Shown here one piece after another: positions 8,009-19,414 of a stretch of 64,000 bases of DNA; position 1 is the stretch's first letter; every line of letters starts with the position of its first letter. The notes below the pieces were generated by a model. The model saw only the letters and a program-made list of their open reading frames with translations. It was not told the DNA's origin and did no database searches. The DNA comes from Chloroflexota bacterium. Its GTDB lineage: Bacteria; Chloroflexota; UBA11872. The DNA lies in assembly GCA_022821905.1 (NCBI GenBank), contig JAJECS010000020.1, forward strand, positions 1 to 64,000, given 5' to 3'. The translations under genes were made by a program, and so were the position numbers.

Positions 8009-8833
8009 ATGCGTGTCTCCGATCGGCCAGCGTTTCGCCCCTCGCGTCGGCGCGGCCAGAACTTCCTTGTGGACCGCGGCATCCAGCGACGCATCGCCCA
8101 GGCGGCGCAGCTGCCGCCCGATGCGGTGGTGCTGGAGATCGGCGCGGGCACCGGGCTGCTCACCGAAGCGCTGCGACCGTTCGCGTCTCGGGTTATCGCG
8201 GTGGAAGTCGAGTCCGAACTCGCAGAGCGCTTGCGCGAGCGTTTCGTCGGGGACGATTCGGTCACGGTGGTCCATGCCGACGCGCTGGCGTTGGACATTG
8301 CCGCCCTGGAGGTTTCCGACTATCACGTCGTCGCGAACCTGCCCTTCAGCGTCGGCACGCGGCTGCTCGTGGAGCTGCTCGAGTCGTCGGCCCCACCGCT
8401 GAGCCTCACGGTCCTGCTGCAACGCGACGTGGTCGAGCGCGCCTGCGCATCCCCCGGGAGCATGCGGCTGTTGAGCGTGATCGTGCAGTCGCTGGCGCGG
8501 CCTCGGCGGCTCTTCGACATTCCGCCGGGTGCATTCCGGCCCCGACCCAAGGTCACGTCCACGCTGCTGCGCCTGGAGCCGAGGCCGCTCGACGACCGGG
8601 ACCGCGTCCGCACTCTTCGCCGCATCGGCGCCGCCCGCCGGGCGTTCGGGCAGTCTCGCAAGCAACTGGCCAATGCCCTGGGGGCGCCGGCCGGAATCGC
8701 CGCGGCGCTGGAGACGCGTGGCATCGATCCCAAGCGGCGGCCCGAGACGCTCTCGCTGGAGGAGTGGGACGTCGTGGTTGAGGCGCTTGCCTGCCTGCCG
8801 ACAACCGCCGCAGCCGCGTCGCTTGCCACATGA
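8009..8833 (+). CDS. rsmA: 16S rRNA dimethyladenosine transferase
   Basis: RsmA (KsgA) dimethylates two adjacent adenosines in the 3'-terminal helix of 16S rRNA late in 30S assembly, using S-adenosylmethionine. Visible motifs are GQNFLVD near residue 16, the SAM loop EIGAGTGLLT near 43 and NLPFSVGT near 112, the last matching the NLPY-type catalytic motif of this family with Phe for Tyr. Length (274) is normal. ATG 8009 was preferred; a TTG two codons upstream is possible. It is the first gene of a tight rsmA-pth-mfd run and overlaps pth by 4 bp. Confidence 0.93.
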   Translation: MRVSDRPAFRPSRRRGQNFLVDRGIQRRIAQAAQLPPDAVVLEIGAGTGLLTEALRPFASRVIAVEVESELAERLRERFVGDDSVTVVHADALALDIAALEVSDYHVVANLPFSVGTRLLVELLESSAPPLSLTVLLQRDVVERACASPGSMRLLSVIVQSLARPRRLFDIPPGAFRPRPKVTSTLLRLEPRPLDDRDRVRTLRRIGAARRAFGQSRKQLANALGAPAGIAAALETRGIDPKRRPETLSLEEWDVVVEALACLPTTAAAASLAT

Positions 8834-9459
8834 GCTGGCTCCGGCGCTTTCGACGCGACTCCACGAAGACTGGCCCGGCGTTCGTAATCGTCGGGCTGGG
8901 CAATCCGGGACCGGAGTATGCCGGCACGCGGCACAACGCGGGGTTCGACGTGTGCGATCGGCTGGCCGACCGGCGGCGCGATTGGCGCCGCACGCGCGGC
9001 GCGCTCACGTGGCAAGGCGAGGTCGCGGGCGTGACTGTGACGCTCCTCAAGCCGAGAACCTACGTCAACGCCTCCGGACCGGCCGTGGGCCGGGCGCTCA
9101 ACTCGGCCGGCCTTGCCGCCGACCGGCTCATCGTGGTGCAGGACGATCTCGACCTGGCATTTGCGCGCGTGCGCCTGCGTCACGGCGGATCGTCGGGAGG
9201 GCATCGCGGCATCGAGTCCATCCTTCAGGCCGTGGGCGGCGCTGACTTCCTGCGCGTGAAGATCGGCATCGGCCGCCCGCCGACTGAAATGGACCCGGCC
9301 GCGTACGTCCTGCAACGATTTGCCGCGTCCGAGCGCGAAGCCATCGACGCAGCATTCGATCGCGCGGCCGATGCGGTGCGGGCGCTCCTGACGCGGCCGC
9401 TGGCCGACGTGATGCAAGAGGTGAACCAACAGCATGCGACTGTCCGACCTCGCGGCTGA
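8830..9459 (+). CDS. pth: Peptidyl-tRNA hydrolase
   Basis: Pth releases peptides from prematurely dropped peptidyl-tRNA. The 209-residue protein has the conserved GLGNPGPEYAGTRHNAGF block (about residues 22-39) with the catalytic His in TRHNAG, plus DDLDL near 99 and GGHRGIES near 118. Its ATG overlaps the rsmA stop in an ATGA, which implies translational coupling. Its end overlaps mfd by 26 bp. Confidence 0.95.
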   Translation: MSWLRRFRRDSTKTGPAFVIVGLGNPGPEYAGTRHNAGFDVCDRLADRRRDWRRTRGALTWQGEVAGVTVTLLKPRTYVNASGPAVGRALNSAGLAADRLIVVQDDLDLAFARVRLRHGGSSGGHRGIESILQAVGGADFLRVKIGIGRPPTEMDPAAYVLQRFAASEREAIDAAFDRAADAVRALLTRPLADVMQEVNQQHATVRPRG

Positions 9460-12400
9460 GTTCGCCGCCGAGCCGACGCTGACCGCGGCGTTGGCGGCGG
9501 CGGGGCAGCAGGACGGCGCACTCACCGTGGAACTGCGCGACGCCCTGAAGCCCCTGTACGTCGCGTTGCTGGCCGAACGCCTCAGCCGCCCGCTCATCAT
9601 CGTGACCGCCGAGGAAGCGCGCGCGGCCGAGCTGGCGCATGACGTCGACATGTGGGCCGGTGACATTCCGGTGCTCCATTTCCCCGACGTGGATCAACCG
9701 GCGTTCGCCATGCTGGCCATCAATCATGAGCTGCTCGCGCGCCGGGTGGCGGTGATGGGCCGGCTGGCCCACGCCAATGAAGGCGATCCCATCGTTGTGG
9801 TCGCGTCGGCGCGGGCCCTCATGCGGCGTCTCATGCCGGTGGACGAGTTTCGGAGCAACTACCTGACGCTGGCGCCGGGCGCCATCACCGACCTAGAGGC
9901 GTTGACCCGGCGCCTGGTGAGCTTGGGCTATGAGTCAACGCCGCTGGTCGAACGGCCGGGCGAGTTTGCCCACCGCGGCGGCATCGTGGACATCTTCGCG
10001 CCCGGCGCCGGGCTTCCCGTGCGGGTCGACTTCTTCGGCGACGAGATCGAATCCGTGCGCAACTTCGATCCCGACTCCCAGCGTTCGCTGCGACCGGCTC
10101 CCGAGTTGATCATCACCCCTGCCACCGAGGTGCCGATCTGGCTTGGCCACGGAGTCGCCGGACGCCTGCGCGAGCTTCCGCTTGCCGACCTGCGGCCCGA
10201 GGATCGCCAGACCTGGAACAGCCACCTCGAGCGACTCGAAGGCGGCGAGTATTTCGATGACGCCGCCTTCTACACCACCAGCCTGCTTCCCGACGCCGTT
10301 TCCCTGCTCGACTACGCACCGCAAGGGATGTGCGTCGTCGATGAGCTCGAGCAGCTGCGGCTGGCCCTGCGCGACACCGAGCGCACCGCGACGGAGAACC
10401 GCGAGCGCCTGGCAGCCAACGGCGAGCTTCCCGCGGACTTCGCCTCGCCGCTGTTCCCCGCGTCCGCCATGGTCGAGCGCGTCGAGGGCGCGCCGGTGCG
10501 CTTGACCTACGTCCCAAGCCTGCCCGGCGCCGCGGACGGCCGGCGCACGGTCGTCGAGCAGTTCGGCCCCGTGCCGTCATACGCGGGCCGGCTGCGGCGC
10601 CTCTCCGACGACCTGGAGGCGCTGCGCCGCGACGGTCGCCGGGTGGTGATCGTGAGCTACCAGGGTCGCCGCCTGCAGCGACTGCTCCTCGATCAGCATC
10701 TGCCGACGGCATCGCTGGAGGACCTGGAGCACTTGGACGCCTCGGGATCGATCAGCGTGCTCGGCGGCACGCTCAGCGAGGGGCTGCGCCACGACGGGCT
10801 GCGTCTCACCGTGGTCACCGACGCCGAGGTGTTTGGCCGCCGGCGCGTCCGGCGCGGACGCCGATCGCGGCGCGGCGCGGAGCGGACCTTCCTCGCCGAT
10901 CTCCAGCCCGGCGATTTCGTGGTGCACGTCGACCACGGCGTGGCGCGCTTCAACGGCATCGTGCAGCTGGAGGACACGGGCGGCGCGCGCGAGTACCTGC
11001 TGCTGCAATACACGGGCGACGACCGCCTCTACGTGCCGGTGGACCAGGTCGCCCGCGTCCAGAAGTTCGTCGGCATGAGCGACGCCGAGCCCAAGCTCAG
11101 CCGGCTCAACACCGCCGATTGGCAGCGGGCGAAGCGGCGCGCGCGGAAGTCGGCGGAGTCGATCGCCGGGGAGCTGCTCGAAATCTACGCCGCGCGCGAG
11201 CTGGCCACGGGCCAGGCCTTCGGCGCCGACTCCACGGCGCAGCGGGACTTCGAGGAGGCCTTCGCCTTCATCGAGACCCCCGACCAGCTCCAGGCCATTG
11301 CCGACACCAAGACCGATATGGAGCGCGAGCGCCCCATGGACCGCCTGGTGGCCGGCGACGTCGGCTATGGCAAGACCGAGGTGGCGCTGCGCGCGGCTTT
11401 CAAGGCCGCGATGGACGGGCGGCAGGTGGCGGTGCTGGTCCCGACCACGATCCTGGCGCAGCAGCACTTCGATACCTTCGTTTCGCGGCTCGCCGATTTT
11501 CCGGTCAAGGTCGAGCTGCTCAGCCGGTTCCGCAGCCGCCCGGAGCAGCTGGACGTCCTGGCCGGCCTGGCCTCCGGTGACGTCGACATCGTCATCGGCA
11601 CCCATCGGCTCCTGCAGAGCGACGTGACGTTCGCCGATCTGGGATTGATCGTTGTCGATGAAGAGCAGCGCTTCGGCGTCGCGCACAAAGAGCGGCTCAA
11701 AGCGCTGCGCAAAAACGTGGACGTGCTCACGCTCACCGCCACGCCGATCCCGCGCACCCTGCACATGGCGCTGGCCAGCCTGCGCGAGATCAGCGTGATC
11801 GAGTCGCCGCCCGAGCAGCGCCTCGCCGTCAAGACCTACGTGACCACCTACAACGACGACATCGTGCGCGATGCCGTCCGCTCAGAGCTTGGGCGCGGCG
11901 GGCAGGTCTACTTCCTGCACAACCGCGTCCAGACGATCTACACCTGGCAACGCCGGCTGCAGGAATTGCTGCCGGACGTGGAGATGCTCGTGGCCCACGG
12001 GCAAATGCCGCCGGCGGAGCTCGAAGAAGTGATGTATCGCTTTGCCCGGGGCGACGCCCACGTGCTGGTGTCCACCGCCATCATCGAGAACGGGCTCGAC
12101 ATACCCAACGTCAACACCATCATCGTCAACGACGCGTGGCAGTTCGGCCTCGCGCAGCTTTATCAGCTGCGAGGCCGCGTTGGCCGGGCCGCAGCCCAGG
12201 CCTATGCCTACTTCATGTATCAGAAGGGGCATACCCTCACCGAGCAAGCCCAGAAGCGCCTCCAGACGATCCTGGAGGCCTCGGATTTGGGCGCGGGATT
12301 CCGCATCGCCATGCGCGACTTGGAGATTCGCGGGGCGGGAAACCTGCTCGGCGCCGAGCAGCATGGCCACATGAGCGCCGTTGGATTCGACCTCTATTCG

Positions 12401-12907
12401 CGCATGCTGGCGGAAGCCGTGGACCGGCTCCGGGGCGTGGCGCCCGAGCCCGAGCTGCCGACCGCGGTGGTGGACCTTCCGCTGGACGCCTATCTGCCCG
12501 ACGACTACATGGGGTCCTACGCCACCAAGGTGCGCGAATACCAGCGGCTGGCGCGGCTGCGGGGGATCGACGAGGTCGAAGCGGCGATCACGGACATCCG
12601 CGATCGGTTTGGCGCGCTGCCCGAGCCCGTGGACAATCTGGCGTATCTGCTGCGGATCAAGGCGCGGGCGCAAGCGTTGGGATTCTCTGCCGTCACGACC
12701 TACGCGCGTGAGCTCCTGATCAAGGCGCCGCCGGAGTTCGCGCCGAGCCCAACGGTGATGCTCAGAGCGGGCGGCTGGGGCGTCAAGCGCGGTCAGGCCG
12801 GACTCGTGTGGCCGGATTTCGCGCGCGATGCAGAATGGCAAGCCAAACTGATGCGCTTGCTTGACGACCTCGTACGCTGGGACGCGCTCGCGCCGGCATC
12901 TTCGTAG
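9434..12907 (+). CDS. mfd: Transcription-repair coupling factor
   Basis: Mfd displaces RNA polymerase stalled at DNA lesions and recruits UvrA. The 1157-residue protein has the UvrB-like N-terminal module (VDFFGDEIESVRNFD near 195), the RNA-polymerase interaction domain beginning GDFVVHVDHGVARFNGI near 494, Walker A GDVGYGKTE near 641, the DEEQRFG box near 740, TATPIPRTL near 769 and GRVGR near 914, then a C-terminal TRCF domain. Length is standard. The start ATG lies inside the end of pth. Confidence 0.97.
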   Translation: MRLSDLAAEFAAEPTLTAALAAAGQQDGALTVELRDALKPLYVALLAERLSRPLIIVTAEEARAAELAHDVDMWAGDIPVLHFPDVDQPAFAMLAINHELLARRVAVMGRLAHANEGDPIVVVASARALMRRLMPVDEFRSNYLTLAPGAITDLEALTRRLVSLGYESTPLVERPGEFAHRGGIVDIFAPGAGLPVRVDFFGDEIESVRNFDPDSQRSLRPAPELIITPATEVPIWLGHGVAGRLRELPLADLRPEDRQTWNSHLERLEGGEYFDDAAFYTTSLLPDAVSLLDYAPQGMCVVDELEQLRLALRDTERTATENRERLAANGELPADFASPLFPASAMVERVEGAPVRLTYVPSLPGAADGRRTVVEQFGPVPSYAGRLRRLSDDLEALRRDGRRVVIVSYQGRRLQRLLLDQHLPTASLEDLEHLDASGSISVLGGTLSEGLRHDGLRLTVVTDAEVFGRRRVRRGRRSRRGAERTFLADLQPGDFVVHVDHGVARFNGIVQLEDTGGAREYLLLQYTGDDRLYVPVDQVARVQKFVGMSDAEPKLSRLNTADWQRAKRRARKSAESIAGELLEIYAARELATGQAFGADSTAQRDFEEAFAFIETPDQLQAIADTKTDMERERPMDRLVAGDVGYGKTEVALRAAFKAAMDGRQVAVLVPTTILAQQHFDTFVSRLADFPVKVELLSRFRSRPEQLDVLAGLASGDVDIVIGTHRLLQSDVTFADLGLIVVDEEQRFGVAHKERLKALRKNVDVLTLTATPIPRTLHMALASLREISVIESPPEQRLAVKTYVTTYNDDIVRDAVRSELGRGGQVYFLHNRVQTIYTWQRRLQELLPDVEMLVAHGQMPPAELEEVMYRFARGDAHVLVSTAIIENGLDIPNVNTIIVNDAWQFGLAQLYQLRGRVGRAAAQAYAYFMYQKGHTLTEQAQKRLQTILEASDLGAGFRIAMRDLEIRGAGNLLGAEQHGHMSAVGFDLYSRMLAEAVDRLRGVAPEPELPTAVVDLPLDAYLPDDYMGSYATKVREYQRLARLRGIDEVEAAITDIRDRFGALPEPVDNLAYLLRIKARAQALGFSAVTTYARELLIKAPPEFAPSPTVMLRAGGWGVKRGQAGLVWPDFARDAEWQAKLMRLLDDLVRWDALAPASS

Positions 12908-12957
12908 GATCGCCGAGCGAACCGAAGACCCAAGAGGCAAGGACAACAACCACCACC

Positions 12958-15663
12958 ATGGCCGCACGCAAACGCGCCGCCTCCACGGCGACCAAGGCCC
13001 GCCGGGCAAAGAACCTCGTCATCGTGGAGTCGGGCGCCAAGGCCGCCACGCTGCAGCGCTTCCTTGGCTCGAAGTACAAGGTCGTGGCTTCGGTGGGGCA
13101 TGTGCGCGACCTGCCGGCCAGCGCCTCCCAGGTTCCCAAGAACATCAAGGGCAAGAGCTGGGCCACGCTGGCGGTCAACGTGGACGAGGGCTTTCGCCCG
13201 GTCTACATCGTTCCCGCCGACCGGAAGCGCGTCGTCGCCAACCTTCGCAGCGATCTGAAGACGGCCCGGGAGCTTTTGATCGCGACGGACGAAGACCGGG
13301 AGGGCGAGGCGATCGCCTGGCACCTGGTGGAGGTCCTGAAGCCGAAACTGCCGATCCGGCGCATGGTCTTCCACGAGATCACGCGCCCAGCCGTCGAGGC
13401 GGCGCTGGGGCGCACGCGCGACATCGACCAGCACCTGGTTCGCGCGCAGGAAGCGCGTCGCGTGCTGGATCGGCTGATCGGATATCTGGTGTCACCCGTT
13501 CTCTGGAAAAAGGTGCAGAGCGGCCTCTCCGCCGGTCGGGTGCAGACGCCGGCGCTGCGGCTCATCGTCGACCGGGAACGCGAACGCATGGCGTTCGTGC
13601 ACGCGGCGTATTGGGGCCTGTCGGCCACCCTGACGCCGGCCGACCGCCGCGACGCCGAGTTTTCCGCGCTCCTGGTCAGCCTCGGCGGCCAGGATGTTGC
13701 GACCGGCGACGACTTCGACCCGTCCACGGGCGGCCTGATAGCCAACCGCCGGGTCCGCCGGATCGACGAGGCCGACGCGCGCCGCCTGGCGGCAGCGCTC
13801 GCCGACGCGACGTTTCAGGTCGTCAGCGTGGACAAGCGCCCGGTGACGCGCCGCCCGGCGCCCCCGTTCATCACGTCGACGCTGCAGCAGGCCGCCTCAC
13901 GCCGGTTGCGCTTCAGCGCCCGCCAAACGATGCGCGTGGCCCAGCAGCTCTACGAGAGCGGCTACATCACCTATATGCGCACGGACTCGCCCACGCTGTC
14001 CCAGCAGGCGATTGGCGCCGCGAGGGACGAGGTGAGAAAGCGCGCCGGCGACGCGTACCTGCCCGAGAAACCGCGGCGCTATCGCGCGCGAGCGGCTCGT
14101 GCGCAGGAGGCCCACGAAGCCATCCGGCCTGCCGGCGAGCGCTTTCGGCACCCCGATGACCTGGGCGATGACGTGGACGCCAACGGCCGGCGCCTCTACA
14201 CCCTGATCTGGCAACGCACGCTGGCCTCGCAGATGCGAGACGCCCACTTCGAGCGGACGCGGGTTCGGATCGAGGCCGCGGCGGGCGACGACGGGACGGC
14301 GGTATTCCAGGCCAACGGGCAGATCGTGGTCTTCGACGGCTTCCTGCGGATCTACGGTGGCGGCGACGACGACCGGATCCTGCCGGACCTGACGGATGGC
14401 GAATCCCTCGCGGTCGTTGGCCTCGAACCCAGCGAGCACGCGACTCGACCGCCCGACCGCTGGACGGAGGCGAGCCTCATCCGCGAGTTGGAGCGGCTGG
14501 ATATCGGTCGCCCGTCCACCTACGCCACCATTCTCGAGACGATTCAAGACAAATATGTAGCGCGTAAAGGCTCGGCGCTGATTCCCGGCTGGCACGCATT
14601 CGCCGTGATCCAGCTGATGGACGTGCACTTCCCCGAGCTGGCTGACGCCGACTTCACCGCCCGCATGGAAGACGGTCTCGACCGCGTAGCCGCGGGCGAG
14701 CTCGACCCGCTGCCCTGGCTGTCGGCGTTCTATTTCGGGACCAACGGCGCGTCGGCCAACGGCAAGGAGGCCATGCTGCACGATGGCCTGCACCACCGCA
14801 TTGACGCGAGCTGGGACGCCATCGACGCGCGCGCCGTCTGCACGATTCCGCTGGCCGGAGGGAACGGCACGCGCGTTGCGGTCCGAATCGGGCGTTACGG
14901 CCCATACATCGAATCGTCGGAAGGTGAACGGCGAGCGCGGGTGCCGGAAGACCTCGAGCCCGATCAGTTGACCGCCGCCGCCGCCGCCGAGCTGCTGGAG
15001 CAGGCGACGCGGGGAGATCAGCCGCTCGGCGCCGACCCCGATTCGGGACTGCCCATCTATCTCAAGCAGGGTCGACGCGGCGCATATTTGCAGCGCGGCG
15101 ACGGCCCGACGGGGCGCGGGGCCGGCGGACGGAAGCGCCCGCAAACCACCAGCGTGTGGCCCACCATGGACCCCGAGTCGATCACCCTCGACCAGGCGCT
15201 GGAGCTGCTCGCCTATCCGAAGCGGCTCGGCACGCACCCCGAGACGGGCGAGGACGTGACGGTGCAGGACGGGCCGTACGGCCCCTACGTGAAGTGCGGC
15301 GGCGAATCTCGCAGCTTGCCCGGACGCGGCAATGCGCGGTACGAAAAGCTGGAGTCCGTAGATCTGGCTGAAGCCCTCGAGGTGCTGCAAACCCCGCGCC
15401 AGACGCGCCGCCGCGGTGAGCCGCCTCCGGCGCTGGCCGAGCTCGGCCCACATCCGGACTCGCAGGCGGCCATCACGGTCCGCGACGGTCGCTACGGCCC
15501 CTACGTCACCGACGGCACGCTCAACGCGAGCCTGCCCAAGGGCCGCGATCCGTCCTCGATCACGCTGGCCGAGGCGGTGGATCTTCTGGCGGCCCGCGCC
15601 GAGCGGGTGGCGGCCGGCGGCGGTCGCGGACGCAGGCGGTCGGGGCGCCGGCGGGGCACGTAA
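12958..15663 (+). CDS. topA: DNA topoisomerase I
   Basis: This type IA topoisomerase relaxes negative supercoils. At 901 residues it shows the Toprim segment NLVIVESGAKAATLQRFLG (about 17-35), ATDEDREGEAIAWHL near 104 with the metal acidic residues, and the active-site tyrosine in YITYMRTDS near 340. Instead of C-terminal Cys4 zinc fingers it carries glycine-rich repeat modules: GRYGPYIESSEG, GRRGAYLQRGD, GPYGPYVKCGG and GRYGPYVTDG (about residues 643-870). This tail type is known from other bacterial TopA proteins. The last about 20 residues are a basic Arg/Gly tail. A purine-rich stretch GAGGCAAGGAC upstream acts as ribosome-binding site. Confidence 0.96.
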   Translation: MAARKRAASTATKARRAKNLVIVESGAKAATLQRFLGSKYKVVASVGHVRDLPASASQVPKNIKGKSWATLAVNVDEGFRPVYIVPADRKRVVANLRSDLKTARELLIATDEDREGEAIAWHLVEVLKPKLPIRRMVFHEITRPAVEAALGRTRDIDQHLVRAQEARRVLDRLIGYLVSPVLWKKVQSGLSAGRVQTPALRLIVDRERERMAFVHAAYWGLSATLTPADRRDAEFSALLVSLGGQDVATGDDFDPSTGGLIANRRVRRIDEADARRLAAALADATFQVVSVDKRPVTRRPAPPFITSTLQQAASRRLRFSARQTMRVAQQLYESGYITYMRTDSPTLSQQAIGAARDEVRKRAGDAYLPEKPRRYRARAARAQEAHEAIRPAGERFRHPDDLGDDVDANGRRLYTLIWQRTLASQMRDAHFERTRVRIEAAAGDDGTAVFQANGQIVVFDGFLRIYGGGDDDRILPDLTDGESLAVVGLEPSEHATRPPDRWTEASLIRELERLDIGRPSTYATILETIQDKYVARKGSALIPGWHAFAVIQLMDVHFPELADADFTARMEDGLDRVAAGELDPLPWLSAFYFGTNGASANGKEAMLHDGLHHRIDASWDAIDARAVCTIPLAGGNGTRVAVRIGRYGPYIESSEGERRARVPEDLEPDQLTAAAAAELLEQATRGDQPLGADPDSGLPIYLKQGRRGAYLQRGDGPTGRGAGGRKRPQTTSVWPTMDPESITLDQALELLAYPKRLGTHPETGEDVTVQDGPYGPYVKCGGESRSLPGRGNARYEKLESVDLAEALEVLQTPRQTRRRGEPPPALAELGPHPDSQAAITVRDGRYGPYVTDGTLNASLPKGRDPSSITLAEAVDLLAARAERVAAGGGRGRRRSGRRRGT

Positions 15664-15839
15664 CCCGGTTAGGGAGTCCGCGCCCGACGGACAATCCGCC
15701 TGCGATATGCTTGGCGCACGCTCGTGACTTGCGGGCGAATACACACGCCGTCTGATTTGCTGCGCCCTGCCGCGAAAGCGGTCGGCAGCCGAGCCGACGA
15801 CGGCGGATGAGCCAAGGGCAAACGAAAGGACGATGCGGC

Positions 15840-16886
15840 ATGGCGGTTGCGACCATGCGAGACCTGTTGGAAGCCGGGGTGCACTTCGGTCACCGCACAC
15901 CACGGTGGAACCCGAAGATGCGCCCGTTTATTTTTGGGGCCCGGGGCGGCATTCACATCGTCGACCTGCAGCACACCGTGCGCGGCCTCATGGCCGCGCA
16001 GTCGTTCACTCGATCGGTTTCCGCCGACGGGGGCGACATCATCTTCGTGGGCACCAAGCAGCAGGCGCAGGAAGTGGTGCGCGAGGAGGCTGAGCGCTGC
16101 GGCGCGCACTACGTGGTGCACCGCTGGCTCGGCGGCACGTTGACCAACTTCGACACCCTGCGGACGCGCGTGCAGCGCCTCCGCGAGTTGCAGGCGCGCC
16201 AGCAAGCGGGCGACTTCGAGCGCATGTCGAAGAAAGCCGCCCACGCGCACGCGATCGAGACGGCCCGGCTCGAGAAGCGGATGGGCGGCATTCGCAATCT
16301 GTCGCGGCTGCCCGCCGCGCTCTTCATCATCGATCCGAAGCGCGAGGCGATCGCCGTCAAAGAGGCCCAGCGCCTGAACATCCCCATCATCGCCCTCACC
16401 GACACGAACTGCGATCCCGAGGTCGTCGACTACGTGATTCCCGGCAACGACGATTCGATCCGCGCCGTTCGAGCGATCGCCGAGCAAATCGCCAACGCCA
16501 TCCTGGCTGGTCGCGAAGAGCATGAGCGGCGCGAAGCCGAGCGCGCGGTGCGAGCCGCCCGCGAAGCCGAAGCCGCCATGGCCGCCGCGGCTCGCGCCGA
16601 GCAGCAGGGCGCATCCACCGCCGACATGGAAGCCGCCATGCTTGAAGCGGCCGGGGAAGCGGCGGCGGCAACGCCCGCCGCCGGAACCCAGGAATCCGCC
16701 GAGCCTGCGGCTCCATCCCCGGCGAAACCGGCGGCGCCAGAGGCTGCCGCGGCGCCTCGCGCCGCCCGTGGCCGACGACGGCCCGCGGCCCAATCCAGAC
16801 CCGCCCCCCGAGGCCGGCGCAAGCCGCGCGCCGCATCGCCGCCGCCGACCTCGACGACACCCCCGCAGGACGCCAGCAATGCCTAA
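15840..16886 (+). CDS. rpsB: 30S ribosomal protein S2 with long C-terminal tail
   Basis: The S2 core runs from MAVATMRDLLEAGVHFGHRT to about residue 240, with FGARGGIHIVDLQ, VGTKQQAQ, HRWLGGTLTNF and NIPIIALTDTNCDP all intact. S2 is normally 230-260 residues. Here about 100 more follow: first a Glu/Ala/Arg helix, then a Pro/Ala/Arg-rich disordered tail ending before the stop. ATG 15840 is chosen because S2 begins just before the MRDLLEAG block; GAAAGGA lies upstream as ribosome-binding site. It opens the rpsB-tsf-pyrH-frr cluster and overlaps tsf by 8 bp. The 176-bp gap after topA should hold the promoter, but I could not assign one. Confidence 0.95.
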   Translation: MAVATMRDLLEAGVHFGHRTPRWNPKMRPFIFGARGGIHIVDLQHTVRGLMAAQSFTRSVSADGGDIIFVGTKQQAQEVVREEAERCGAHYVVHRWLGGTLTNFDTLRTRVQRLRELQARQQAGDFERMSKKAAHAHAIETARLEKRMGGIRNLSRLPAALFIIDPKREAIAVKEAQRLNIPIIALTDTNCDPEVVDYVIPGNDDSIRAVRAIAEQIANAILAGREEHERREAERAVRAAREAEAAMAAAARAEQQGASTADMEAAMLEAAGEAAAATPAAGTQESAEPAAPSPAKPAAPEAAAAPRAARGRRRPAAQSRPAPRGRRKPRAASPPPTSTTPPQDASNA

Positions 16887-17358
16887 GGTTTCAATCGAGG
16901 ATATTCGCGCACTACGGGCCGAGACCGGCGCCGGCGTCATGGACGTCAAACGGGCCCTCGAGGATTCGAGCGGTTCCATCGAGGACGCCCGTGCGTTGCT
17001 GCGCGAGCGCGGCCTGGAGCTTTCGGCCAAGCGCTCCGACCGCGAAACGGGCGAGGGCATCATCGAGGCCTACGTGCATCCGGGACGTCCGCTGGGCGCG
17101 ATGCTCGAGATTCGCTGCGAGACGGACTTCGTCGCCCGCACGCCCGAGTTCACGGCCCTGGCGCACGATCTCGTGATGCACATTGCGGCCATGGCGCCGG
17201 AGCGGGTCGCCGAAGATGAGACGGGCGACGGGCAAGCCTTGCTCGACCAACCCTGGTTTCGCGACACCTCGCGCAAGGTGCACGAGGTCGTGCAAGACGT
17301 CGAGGCCCGGGTCGGCGAACGAATTCAGATTGCGCGGTTCAGCCGGTACGAGATTTAG
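16879..17358 (+). CDS. tsf: Elongation factor Ts, compact form
   Basis: EF-Ts recycles EF-Tu-GDP. This form has only 159 residues, against about 280-290 in E. coli and about 196 in Thermus. The N-terminal UBA-like domain (IRALRAETGAGVMDVKRALE, residues 8-27) and the EF-Tu-contacting TDFVAR motif near 78 are intact. The second half is a short single core subdomain ending QIARFSRYEI. The start ATG lies inside rpsB. No frame break is seen, so the short length is genuine. Confidence 0.93.
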   Translation: MPKVSIEDIRALRAETGAGVMDVKRALEDSSGSIEDARALLRERGLELSAKRSDRETGEGIIEAYVHPGRPLGAMLEIRCETDFVARTPEFTALAHDLVMHIAAMAPERVAEDETGDGQALLDQPWFRDTSRKVHEVVQDVEARVGERIQIARFSRYEI

Positions 17359-18649
<1,291 letters not shown>

Positions 18650-18653
<4 letters not shown>

Positions 18654-19408
18654 ACGCCAGCGCGGACGTCACGGGATCCGACACGACGACGCCCGACCAT
18701 GTCGCCATCATCATGGACGGCAACGGGCGCTGGGCGCGCAGCCGCGCCCTGCCCCGAACCGAGGGCCACCGCGAGGGCGCCCTGCGGGTGCGCGGGATCG
18801 CCGAAGCCTGCATCGACATCGGCATCTCCACCCTCACGGTGTTCGCCTTCTCCACCGAGAACTGGGACCGGCCGCACGACGAGGTGGACGTGCTGATGGC
18901 CCTGATTCCCGAGCGTCTCGCCGCCGAACGCGCCACGATTTTCAATAACGACGTGCGCATTCGCGTGCTTGGCGAAATCGAGTCGCTGCCACTCGCGGAC
19001 CGCGTGGCCGTGCGCACCATCGTCCGCCAGACCGTCAAGCACCAGGCGCTGACGCTCAACATCGCCTTCAACTACGGCGGTCGCTCGGAGATCTTGCGCG
19101 CGGTGCGCAATCTCATGCGTGACGGCATTGCCCCGGAGGATGTGAGCGAGGATCTGTTCGCGTCCTACCTCTATACCAGTGACATCCCCGACCCCGACCT
19201 GGTGATTCGCACGGCCGGGGAGCAGCGCTTGAGCAATTTCCTCATCTGGCAGGCGGCGTACGCCGAGCTTTACTCCACGCCGACGCTGTGGCCCGATTTC
19301 ACCCGCGACGAGTTCGACAAGGCCCTGGCCACTTACCGGCAACGCGAACGCAAGTTCGGGCGCGTGGCGGATCAGCCGCGCGTGGTAAGCGACCTCATCT
19401 CCGGATAG
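18650..19408 (+). CDS. uppS: Isoprenyl (undecaprenyl) diphosphate synthase
   Basis: UppS condenses isopentenyl diphosphate into the C55 carrier lipid for cell-wall synthesis. The motifs HVAIIMDGNGRWA (catalytic Asp), FSTENW, NIAFNYGGRSEI, DLVIRTAGEQRLSNF and WPDF are intact. The only standard start in this frame is ATG 18713, but it would begin the protein at MDGNGRW and delete the conserved first beta strand HVAII. The frame is open upstream, and the first plausible initiator is CTG at 18650, overlapping the frr stop as CTGA. I therefore set the start there; this is inference. Expression is probably coupled to frr. Confidence 0.85.
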
Positions 19409-19414
19409 CGTTCG

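Noticed and set aside
18713-19408. ATG 18713 as the uppS start
   Set aside because: It would remove the conserved HVAII strand immediately before the catalytic Asp, which is encoded in frame upstream.
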